NCBI GenBank assembly: GCA_902526115.1
Contig: CABZJV010000005.1
Location: forward strand, 1-49,741
Length of the DNA stretch: 49,741 bases
From: an uncultured Pelagibacteraceae bacterium
GTDB taxonomy: Bacteria; Pseudomonadota; Alphaproteobacteria; Pelagibacterales; Pelagibacteraceae
Reading direction: 5' to 3'
The position numbers and the translations under genes are program-made. This document shows positions 9,044-16,469 of the stretch, one piece after another (the stretch's first letter is position 1; each line of letters begins with the position of its first letter). Under the pieces are notes generated by a model, which made no database searches, was not told the origin of the DNA, and saw nothing but the letters and a program-made list of their open reading frames with translations.

Positions 9044-10201
9044 CTAATATTTAAAGTCTCTTATAAACCTTTCTGAAATTATATCTGAAGAAATATCTTT
9101 TATATCAGTTAAACCAACTAATCCCAAGGCAGTACTTATTTCATCTTTTATTATATCTACCACACGTTTTAGTCCTTTGGCACCATCTGCTCCAATTCCA
9201 TACATTAAGGGTCTACCAATCATCGTAAAATCAGCACCCATTGCTAAAGCTCTAACCACATCACTTCCACCTCTAATTCCACTATCGAAAATAATTGGAA
9301 AATCCTTACCTAATGCATTTCTTATTAAAGGTAATGCTTCAATTGATGATAAAGCACTATCTAATTGTCTTCCACCATGGTTTGATACCTGTATTGCATC
9401 AACACCTTCAGATTTGATTTTGATTGCATCTTCAGATGACATCACTCCTTTAATTATTAACTTACCCTTCCATTTCTCTCTAATTCTTTTTACCGTATCC
9501 CAATCTGTAGCACCTCTACTCTCACTTCTTACAAATTTGTTACCCCTCTTGGATGTTTCGTAATTCATTGGTTTTGGTATACCACTAAGTAAAGTGCTAA
9601 TTGACCAATTTGGATGAGTTGCAAAGTCAATAAATTGTTTTAATCCAAGGCTAAAAGGTACATTAAAACCGTTTCGATTATCTTTAGCTCTACGAAATTG
9701 TATTGGTACATCCACAGTTAAAATTGCAACCTTGTAACCGGTTCTCTTAGCTCTATCTAGTAACTCAAAAACAAATTCCTCATCTTGAAAATTATAAAGT
9801 TGTAGCCAAACATTTCCTTTAGAAAATTCATACATTTTTTCTAGAGAGGTTGAGGATGCCATTGACACACACATAGGCACATTACTTGAAACACTCTCTT
9901 CAGCCAACATCTTGTCAGCTCCAGGCCATGTTAAATTACACATACCCATTGGTGCAAATCCAAATGGTTGATTGTATTCAAAGCCAAGAATATCTTTTTT
10001 TATAATTCTTTTTTCTACGTTTCGTAAAACTTTTGGTTGTAATCTTATTTGATCTAAGGATTTACTATTGTTTTCACATAATCGTTCATCTCCTGAGGCA
10101 CCGTCAACGAAATCAAACATTAATTTTGGAACACGTTTTTTTGCAACAATTCTTGCTTCTTCAACACTATGAATTCTTTTACTTGGAACTATGTTATTCA
10201 T
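9044..10201 (-). CDS. FMN-dependent 2-hydroxy-acid oxidase/dehydrogenase
   Basis: 385 residues, full length for the glycolate oxidase / L-lactate dehydrogenase / mandelate dehydrogenase family. The catalytic histidine is in SNHGGRQLDSA near residue 273, with IIFDSGIRGGSDVVRALAMGAD forming the phosphate end of the TIM barrel and PFGFAPMGMCNLTWPGAD near residue 80. It oxidises a (S)-2-hydroxy acid to the 2-oxo acid, passing electrons to oxygen or a quinone. It is directly followed by the ThDP enzyme and preceded at 3 bases by the S51 peptidase gene. The side chain of its substrate is unknown. Confidence 0.88.
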   Translation of the reverse strand: MNNIVPSKRIHSVEEARIVAKKRVPKLMFDFVDGASGDERLCENNSKSLDQIRLQPKVLRNVEKRIIKKDILGFEYNQPFGFAPMGMCNLTWPGADKMLAEESVSSNVPMCVSMASSTSLEKMYEFSKGNVWLQLYNFQDEEFVFELLDRAKRTGYKVAILTVDVPIQFRRAKDNRNGFNVPFSLGLKQFIDFATHPNWSISTLLSGIPKPMNYETSKRGNKFVRSESRGATDWDTVKRIREKWKGKLIIKGVMSSEDAIKIKSEGVDAIQVSNHGGRQLDSALSSIEALPLIRNALGKDFPIIFDSGIRGGSDVVRALAMGADFTMIGRPLMYGIGADGAKGLKRVVDIIKDEISTALGLVGLTDIKDISSDIISERFIRDFKY

Positions 10202-10204
10202 ATT

Positions 10205-10888
10205 TTATTTTATATACTCTTTTAGACTAATTTTATTATTTTTATCAACAAAATATGCATCGCAATCTTCTCTAGTAGAACAAACTTCTTTAGCAACCCC
10301 ATCTACAAAAAGTACAGCTACACCGTCATCTATAGCAACTCCGGGAGGTAACTTATCGTTTTTGATTTCTAATTGATATTGAGACATTCTATTATTTTCT
10401 AATGAGTGAGGTGTACAACTCCCAGATATTAAGTTAATACCTTTTAAAGCTTTATAACCTAAACCTAAAGAGTCTGTCAAAATCCAATCAAACCAACACA
10501 CACCACCAGCACTAACACCTGATAATATAATTCCTTTTTCGTAAGCATCTTTGAAAATATTGATTAAATTATAATTTTTCCAAAGTTCTAACATATAGGC
10601 AGTATTTCCCCCTCCTATATAAATTATATTTTTATCAAAAATCCATTGAGAAAAACCAACATCATTAGATGTAAGGTTAAAATGAGATAATTTTAAATTT
10701 TTATTTTCAAATCTTTTATAAAATAAATCAATTTTTGTTTGATCATCCTTACTAGCTGTTGCTAAAAAACCAATTTTTTTATTTTTACTTGTAGATTGAT
10801 TAATAACAAAATCATCTAATACTTCATCAGATTGATGAGTAAATCCACCACCACCTATTGCAATTATTTTTTTTTCTAATTTAGACAT
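10205..10888 (-). CDS. Peptidase E-like (S51 family) / class I glutamine amidotransferase-like protein
   Basis: 227 residues. The nucleophile serine sits in the elbow SGVSAGGVCWFDW near residue 128, preceded by YIGGGNTAYML, and the protein opens KKIIAIGGGGF. These mark the peptidase E / cyanophycinase family, which cleaves N-terminal aspartyl dipeptides or related peptides in the cytoplasm. It is the first gene of the seven-gene - strand run and is divergent from the solute-binding-protein gene at 10943 with a 54-base AT-rich gap that must hold both promoters. Why a peptidase heads this run is not clear. Confidence 0.8.
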   Translation of the reverse strand: MSKLEKKIIAIGGGGFTHQSDEVLDDFVINQSTSKNKKIGFLATASKDDQTKIDLFYKRFENKNLKLSHFNLTSNDVGFSQWIFDKNIIYIGGGNTAYMLELWKNYNLINIFKDAYEKGIILSGVSAGGVCWFDWILTDSLGLGYKALKGINLISGSCTPHSLENNRMSQYQLEIKNDKLPPGVAIDDGVAVLFVDGVAKEVCSTREDCDAYFVDKNNKISLKEYIK

Positions 10889-10942
10889 TAAATTAATTAA
10901 AGTTATAAAATTAATATATAATATTACTCAAAAATAATTCTA

Positions 10943-11671
10943 ATGATTGATGATATAACTAAAAAAATTGCACCATCTGGCATATTACGCATAGGTGTAA
11001 ATATGAGCAATTTTTTACTTGTAAATAGCAGAGATAATTTGGGAGTTGTAGATGGTGTATCACCAGGTATAGGGAAAAAATTAGCTAAAGAGCTCAATAT
11101 AAGTTTTGAAATAGTTCAATTTGCAAATCCTGGATTATTGGCTGATGCTGTAAACAATAATGAATGGGACATTGGTAACATTGCTTCAGAGAAAGAAAGG
11201 GGCAAAACTATAGATTTTAGTAACCCTTATGTGAATATAGATGCTAACTTTCTTTTTAAAGAAGAAGATAATTTTAAAAACAATAATGATATAGATCAGA
11301 CAGGTAATAAAATAGCTGTCTTTGAAAGAAGTGCTTATGATCTATGGCTAACTGAAAATTTTAAAAAAGCAGAATTAATTAGAGTAAATTCAATTGAAGA
11401 CACACATAATTTATTTAGAGAAAATAAAGTTAATATTTTAGCGGGTCTTAAACCTAAGCTTATTGATGAAATGAAAAATAATAAAAATTATAAGATGATA
11501 CGAAATCCATTTACTTATATTAAACAATCAATAGGCATTAAAAAAGGCAACCCTGAACTTGTAGATTATATAAATAAATTTATCTCAAAAAGCATTAAAG
11601 AAGGATACGTCAAAAGTTTACTCCAACAACACAATGTACAAGGTAAATTAAGTATTCCTAAAATTAATTAA
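10943..11671 (+). CDS. Family-3 solute-binding-protein domain protein without signal peptide
   Basis: 242 residues. ILRIGVNMSNFLLV, GVSPGIGKKLAKELNISFEIV, GEWDIGNIA-like NNEWDIGNIASEKERG and IDFSNPYVNIDANF are the pattern of amino-acid-type (SBP family 3) binding proteins. The N-terminus MIDDITKKIAPSG is hydrophilic, with no signal peptide, and no upstream in-frame hydrophobic extension is apparent, so it should stay in the cytoplasm. No permease or ATPase of this type is adjacent. It may be a ligand sensor, an enzyme such as the cyclohexadienyl-dehydratase relatives, or a decayed transporter component. Its stop overlaps the convergent GcvT-like gene by 4 bases. Confidence 0.75.
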   Translation: MIDDITKKIAPSGILRIGVNMSNFLLVNSRDNLGVVDGVSPGIGKKLAKELNISFEIVQFANPGLLADAVNNNEWDIGNIASEKERGKTIDFSNPYVNIDANFLFKEEDNFKNNNDIDQTGNKIAVFERSAYDLWLTENFKKAELIRVNSIEDTHNLFRENKVNILAGLKPKLIDEMKNNKNYKMIRNPFTYIKQSIGIKKGNPELVDYINKFISKSIKEGYVKSLLQQHNVQGKLSIPKIN

Positions 11672-12891
11672 TTTCTAATTCCTGCCCATGGTTCAGGTTT
11701 TTTAGGTATATCTTTTTTGATACCTCTCACTATTTCACCTTTGGCATCATACATTGGCAATTTACAAAGTTCAGCTTTATGAATTTTATTATCTATACAT
11801 TCTACATCTATAACTGTTCCAGGGCCATTTTCTGAATTGTCTAGTAGTACTATCCCAACACCACAAACTTGATAAGGAGACCAAGTACTTGACGTCACTT
11901 TACCAACAATTTTTCCATTTAATTTTAAAGACATTCCTTTTTTTGCAATACCATCTACAACTCTAATACCCCAACTTCGGCATTCTTTATTTGCATTGAG
12001 TAATGCTTTTTTTCCAATAAAATCGTCTTTTTCTAAGTCAACAAAACGTCCTAAACCTACAGAAAATGGGTTCGTTTCAATTGAAAAATCTTGACCAGCA
12101 GAAAGTAGTCCTGCCTCTATTCTTCTTCCTCTAAATGCAGGAGTCCCTGTAATAATCATTCCCATTTTTGAACCTTCACTTAAAATTAAATCTCCTAGTT
12201 TTTCTGTATTATTTTCGGGTCTAAAATATATTTCCCAACCAAGCTCATTTGTAAAACCAGTACGACTTACAATAACTTTTTCATTAGCCATCGTTACTTC
12301 AACCCAATCAAAATAATTCCAAGATTTTGCTACTGGTTCATCAATCAAGTGATCAAGAAGATCCATAGACTTTGGACCCTGTACTTGACTAATAAAAACA
12401 TTTGGATCCAAAATTTCTACATCTAACCCTTCAGAATGGGCATTGTACCATGAAAACATTTCTCCATCTGCTTGAGCGAACCAATATCGGTTATCATCAA
12501 TTCTTAAAAGTAATCCATCAGTAATGATTCCACCATTATGATAGCAGGCAAACTGATAAGAGCATCTTCCCTTCTCAACTTTTGAAATATCTCTCGGAAA
12601 AATTTTTTGAAGTAATTTAAGTGCATCGGGTCCTTTAATTTCATAAGGATGTTCTCCAGTATGCCTAAAAATAACTTCTTGTTTCGTTTTCCAATATTGT
12701 TCATCAGCAGTAGCATTTGATAATTTTTCAGTTGTAAGTCTCCCAGCATACTGAGAATACTCAGGATCATATGGAAGCTCTTGATATGTTAATGGATGAA
12801 CACTTAATGTACGAGCCATTTCAAGTGGTCGTCCTGTTTCTTGTAATTGAGGCTTGATGGAAAACCTTAAATTTCTTAGAGATTTATGCAT
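11668..12891 (-). CDS. GcvT/DmdA-fold aminomethyltransferase-family protein, substrate unknown
   Basis: 407 residues. The folate-binding GcvT fold is shown by RHTGEHPYEIKGPDALKLLQ, NGGIITDGLLLRI, SQVQGPKSMDLL, VSRTGFTNELGWEIYF, RRIEAGLLSAGQDF and DDFIGKKALL. The position that reads DD in GcvT and ND in DmdA is TD here, so it belongs to a different subgroup, perhaps a demethylase of another methylated compound. The first 65 residues are not recognised. It is transcribed divergently from the peptide-type importer at 13049, which suggests that importer brings in its substrate. Methyl or aminomethyl transfer to tetrahydrofolate is inferred from the fold. Confidence 0.8.
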   Translation of the reverse strand: MHKSLRNLRFSIKPQLQETGRPLEMARTLSVHPLTYQELPYDPEYSQYAGRLTTEKLSNATADEQYWKTKQEVIFRHTGEHPYEIKGPDALKLLQKIFPRDISKVEKGRCSYQFACYHNGGIITDGLLLRIDDNRYWFAQADGEMFSWYNAHSEGLDVEILDPNVFISQVQGPKSMDLLDHLIDEPVAKSWNYFDWVEVTMANEKVIVSRTGFTNELGWEIYFRPENNTEKLGDLILSEGSKMGMIITGTPAFRGRRIEAGLLSAGQDFSIETNPFSVGLGRFVDLEKDDFIGKKALLNANKECRSWGIRVVDGIAKKGMSLKLNGKIVGKVTSSTWSPYQVCGVGIVLLDNSENGPGTVIDVECIDNKIHKAELCKLPMYDAKGEIVRGIKKDIPKKPEPWAGIRN

Positions 12892-12979
12892 GTTTTTTAA
12901 TAAATTAAATCACTATTTTTATCTACTAAATATCTTAAATCACCACACCTAAATTAGGTTACAACTCTTAATTGTATTG

Positions 12980-13010
12980 TTGATTATCATTGTTCTGAAA
13001 ATTGTAAGAT
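12980..13010 (+). promoter_or_regulatory. Possible promoter of the peptide-type importer in a 157-base divergent gap
   Basis: The gap 12892-13048 separates the GcvT-like gene (- strand) from the binding protein (+ strand). TTGATT at 12980-12985 is followed 17-19 bases later by TGTAAG/TAAGAT (13003-13010), a moderate sigma-70 match. AGAGAGGAAG just before the ATG at 13049 is a good Shine-Dalgarno sequence. I see no small gene or RNA in the rest of the gap. Confidence 0.4.
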
Positions 13011-13048
13011 GTTAGCTTTTAAATAAATAATTAAAGAGAGGAAGAATA

Positions 13049-14536
13049 ATGAAAAACATTTTTAAATTGATATCAATTGCGTTGATATCATCTTTATTTT
13101 CTTTTTCAGCCGCCAATGCATCAAGTGGAGTATTTAAAATTTCACATGACCTTGGATTTGGAAAAGATACAAATCTAGATGCAATTACTAAAGGGAGATT
13201 GTTTCAAGTAGTAATTATGACTCAAAACCGTCTAGTAAGAAAAGATCTTAAAGGAGTTACATCAGCAGAACTAGCTACTGACTGGTCAGCTAATGCCGAT
13301 GCTACAGAGTGGACATTTAAACTTAGAAAAGGTGTGAAGTTTCACGACGGATCTGACTTTGATGCAGAGGATGTCAAATATTCTTTAATGCGTGTTCAAG
13401 ATCCTGAAATAGGTTCGCCAGCAAAAAAAAGCATGAGCACAGTAACAGATATTGAAGTTGTAGATTCTCATACTATTAAAATGAAATTAAATACATCTTT
13501 TGCAGATTTTCCTTTATTGCTTACTGATTACAGATTAAGAATGATTCCATCAGGCTCAGGCGATACTATTGGACAAACCGGAATTGGCACTGGACCTTTT
13601 ATAGTAGATAAATTTGATCCAGAAGGAACAACAGTACTTAAAGCAAATGCCGATTATTGGGAAGGCGCACCTGGTTTAGCAGAAGTGCATGTTATTGCTA
13701 TACCTGACGGTGAAGCTAGAGTTCAAGCACTTTTAACTGGTCAGATACATATGAATAGATATGTGCCATTCAGCCAAAAAAAAATCTTTGATGGAAACTC
13801 TAAGTTTAATGTTTCAGTTGTACCCACTGGTAACTGGAGAGGAATGGTTATGAGAACTGACACAGCACCATTTGATAATGCCAAAGTAAGAAAAGCAGTA
13901 AGATTAGCTGTGGACAGACAAGAACTTGTAGATTTGGTTATGGGAGGAGCTGCAACTGTATCTTGCGATACACCTGTTGCACCATCAGACCAATATCGTC
14001 TAAAAATGAAGTGTCCTCAGAACATCAAAAAGGCTAAAAAACTTTTAGCAGAAGCAGGTTATCCAAATGGGATAGATATGGTAATTCATGTATCTACCAA
14101 AGAACCTACCTGGCCGACAATAGGAGAAGTTTTGCAGCAGCAATTTGCTGAAGCTGGTATAAAAGCTGAAGTTAAAATGACTCCTTCAAAAAGTTATTGG
14201 AACGAAACTTGGATGAAAAAACCAGTTGCGATGACTCGTTGGAATGAAAGACCTGCTGACAGTGCATTACATGAAATTTATCATAGTGGAGCAAAATGGA
14301 ATGAATCTTATTTCAAAAATCCAGCTTTTGATAAAAACTTAGCTGATGCAAGAGGTGAGCTTAAATTTAGTAAAAGAAAAAAAGCTTATCAGAATGCCCA
14401 AAAAACATTATGGGAAGAGTCTGGAACTTTGATCCCTTACCATGTGTCTAAATTGATTGTGACTTCTTCTGCGGTCAAAAATTTAGACGAAGTAGAGGTG
14501 TTCTCTGTTCGTTGGCATAAAATCAAAATAAAGTAA
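13049..14536 (+). CDS. Periplasmic dipeptide/oligopeptide-type solute-binding protein (SBP family 5)
   Basis: 495 residues with a signal peptide (MKNIFKLISIALISSLFSFS then AANA, probable cut near residue 24). Typical family-5 features are AELATDWSANADATEWTFKLRKGVKFHDG, DAEDVKYSLMRV, GTGPFIVDKF and the repeated NAKVRKAVRLAVDRQELV. It would bind the ligand for the permeases and ATPase that follow at 14625-18503. Members bind peptides, but also nickel, sugars, opines and other small molecules; the divergent GcvT-like gene hints at a methylated ligand. A terminator-like hairpin follows the gene. Confidence 0.9.
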   Translation: MKNIFKLISIALISSLFSFSAANASSGVFKISHDLGFGKDTNLDAITKGRLFQVVIMTQNRLVRKDLKGVTSAELATDWSANADATEWTFKLRKGVKFHDGSDFDAEDVKYSLMRVQDPEIGSPAKKSMSTVTDIEVVDSHTIKMKLNTSFADFPLLLTDYRLRMIPSGSGDTIGQTGIGTGPFIVDKFDPEGTTVLKANADYWEGAPGLAEVHVIAIPDGEARVQALLTGQIHMNRYVPFSQKKIFDGNSKFNVSVVPTGNWRGMVMRTDTAPFDNAKVRKAVRLAVDRQELVDLVMGGAATVSCDTPVAPSDQYRLKMKCPQNIKKAKKLLAEAGYPNGIDMVIHVSTKEPTWPTIGEVLQQQFAEAGIKAEVKMTPSKSYWNETWMKKPVAMTRWNERPADSALHEIYHSGAKWNESYFKNPAFDKNLADARGELKFSKRKKAYQNAQKTLWEESGTLIPYHVSKLIVTSSAVKNLDEVEVFSVRWHKIKIK

Positions 14537-14550
14537 ATTAATGTATTATT

Positions 14551-14583
14551 TACAGGCCTTATTTTAAGGCCTGTAAAATTTTT
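14551..14583 (+). terminator. Hairpin terminator/attenuator after the peptide-type binding protein
   Basis: TACAGGCCTT (14551-14560) and AAGGCCTGTA (14566-14575) form a perfect 10-bp stem with the loop ATTTT, followed by AAA and five T residues. It lies between the binding-protein gene and the first permease, as in the polyamine-type operon at 1609. It should give more binding-protein mRNA than permease mRNA, by termination or by protecting the 3' end. Confidence 0.75.
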
Positions 14584-14624
14584 CATCTTTTAAATAATTT
14601 TTTAAATTCTATAAATATTGAAAT

Positions 14625-15581
14625 ATGTTTTTTTTAGTTATTAAAAGAATTCTATTAGGTCTGATAACCTTATTTATAGTATCGCTAATTACCTTTGCTG
14701 GTGTTGAAGTTTTACCAGGTGATGCATGTACGACTTATCTTGAAAGACAGGCTTTTGGACAAGCTTTAGAGGCCTGTTATGACAGACTAGGACTTAATGT
14801 ACCTGCCTATGAGAGATATATTTCTTGGGCTTGGGGAGTTCTTCAATGGGATTTTGGATACTCTCTAAGTGGAGAAATGAAAATTAATGAAGTTCTAGGA
14901 CCAAAAGTTAAAAATTCCCTTGTTCTGGCGTCTGCTTCTATATTAATTGGAATACCTATTGCTTTGCTGTTAGGAATTATAACTGCTCTATGGAGAGACA
15001 GACTTCCAGATATCATTATTTCGACTGTAACAATATTTTCAATGACAATTCCAGAATTTATCAGTGCAACATTATTAATACTTATTGTAGCTATATGGTT
15101 AGAGTGGCTACCCGGTATTGTAATTGTTCCTACAGAAGCTTCTATATCTGAATTACTTCCAAATATAATTTTGCCAGTTATTGCAATCTCTATGATCATG
15201 ACAGCTCATATGGCTAGGATGGTCAGATCTAGTGTAATTCAAGTAATGGCAAGTGATTATGTACAAATGGCAATACTTAAAGGAGTCCCTTATTGGAAAA
15301 TGGTATTTAGGCACGTTTTACCAAATGCTTTGCTACCAGCAATAAATGTTGTTGCTCTCACAATTGCATGGTTATTAGGTGGCGTTGTTGTTACTGAAGT
15401 TGTTTTTAATTACCCTGGCTTAGGAAGATTGGTAATCGAGTCTATCTCAAATAGAGATCTACCTGTAGTTCAAGCTTTGGCAATAATCCTCGCATCGATT
15501 TATGTGGGTATCAATTTGATAGCTGATTTAGCAACACTAATGTTAAACCCAAGATTGAAATCTCTTCAAATTAAAAAATAA
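14625..15581 (+). CDS. dppB: Dipeptide-type ABC transporter permease 1
   Basis: 318 residues, normal for DppB/OppB. The first membrane helix runs from about residue 9 to 29 (RILLGLITLFIVSLITFAGV) and the protein keeps the long periplasmic loop after it. The coupling loop reads KGVPYWKMVFRHVLPNALLP, and ARMVRSSVIQVMASDYVQ is typical. It is the first of three closely spaced genes (1- and 2-base gaps) after the hairpin at 14551. The start is preceded by no clear Shine-Dalgarno. Confidence 0.92.
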   Translation: MFFLVIKRILLGLITLFIVSLITFAGVEVLPGDACTTYLERQAFGQALEACYDRLGLNVPAYERYISWAWGVLQWDFGYSLSGEMKINEVLGPKVKNSLVLASASILIGIPIALLLGIITALWRDRLPDIIISTVTIFSMTIPEFISATLLILIVAIWLEWLPGIVIVPTEASISELLPNIILPVIAISMIMTAHMARMVRSSVIQVMASDYVQMAILKGVPYWKMVFRHVLPNALLPAINVVALTIAWLLGGVVVTEVVFNYPGLGRLVIESISNRDLPVVQALAIILASIYVGINLIADLATLMLNPRLKSLQIKK

Positions 15582-15582
15582 A

Positions 15583-16467
15583 ATGAGTAATAAAAAAGAA
15601 AAACAAAAAAATATTTTTGAAAAAATATATGAAGTTATCAAAACAATGGCATCAAAGCCTTCAGGTTTAATTGGTTTAATAATACTTACCTTTCACGTTA
15701 TTTTAGCAATTACAAGTCCATTGTATGTTCCTTATGACTATAAAGCTATAGATCCGTCATTGATGTTGACTCCTCCATCCTCTGAATTTTGGTTTGGAAC
15801 AGATAGTTTGGGAAGAGATGTTTTTACTAGAACAATTTTAGGGGGAAGAACTGCTCTGACTGTAACTTTTTTTGGATCTTTAATTGCATTGTTATGGGGA
15901 GGATCACTTGGTATCTTTTGTGGTCTTGTGGGTGGCAAAATCGACGATGTAGTAATGAGAATAATTGATGCTTTTTTATCTATTCCTTGGATTTTAGCGA
16001 TGCTTTTAATTGTATCTTTGCTTGGAACAACAACATTGGTATTAATTCCAGCACTTGGTTTTTTTTATGGTAAAGGTATTGTTCGTGTAGCAAGAGCAGC
16101 AACCCATGATGTTATAGCTAAAGATTTTATTGTATCTGCTAGGGCAAGAGGTCATAGCAATATGTCAATAATCTGGAATGAAATTTTACCCAATGTAAGA
16201 GACGCCATAATGGTCGAAGGAGCTATGAGATGGTCTTGGATGCTACTTGGTTTTAGTTCATTATCTTTTTTAGGTTTTGGAGTAAGCCCACCAACTCCTG
16301 ATTGGGGTTTAATGATATCAAATGCAAGAGGACTAATGTCTTTTGCTTATTGGGCAGTTTTAGCTCCAATTTTTGGCCTTAGTTCATTAATTATTGGCAT
16401 CAATTTAACTGCTGATGCATTTGCAAAAGCTTTAGGTATTGACAGATCAACAAAGGCACCAGTTTAA
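15583..16467 (+). CDS. dppC: Dipeptide-type ABC transporter permease 2
   Basis: 294 residues, normal for DppC/OppC. It has the N-terminal helix near residues 27-47, the family phrase HWFGTDSLGRDVFTR-like FWFGTDSLGRDVFTRTILGG, and the coupling loop SARARGHSNMSIIWNEILPN. SFLGFGVSPPTPDWGLMI near the C-terminal end is diagnostic. It pairs with the preceding permease to form the inner-membrane pore. Confidence 0.92.
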   Translation: MSNKKEKQKNIFEKIYEVIKTMASKPSGLIGLIILTFHVILAITSPLYVPYDYKAIDPSLMLTPPSSEFWFGTDSLGRDVFTRTILGGRTALTVTFFGSLIALLWGGSLGIFCGLVGGKIDDVVMRIIDAFLSIPWILAMLLIVSLLGTTTLVLIPALGFFYGKGIVRVARAATHDVIAKDFIVSARARGHSNMSIIWNEILPNVRDAIMVEGAMRWSWMLLGFSSLSFLGFGVSPPTPDWGLMISNARGLMSFAYWAVLAPIFGLSSLIIGINLTADAFAKALGIDRSTKAPV

Positions 16468-16469
16468 AA

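Noticed and set aside
8613..9047. Open frame of 144 codons on the + strand opposite the ThDP enzyme gene
   Set aside because: It lies wholly antisense to a gene with intact catalytic motifs, has low-complexity shadow composition (many Pro, Ser, Ile) and no ribosome-binding site or recognisable domain.
6962..10888. Purine (urate) degradation cluster based on the transthyretin-like gene and a glyoxylate-carboligase-like ThDP enzyme
   Set aside because: No uricase, OHCU decarboxylase, allantoinase or ureidoglycolate enzyme is present, and the ThDP protein is not clearly of the carboligase type.
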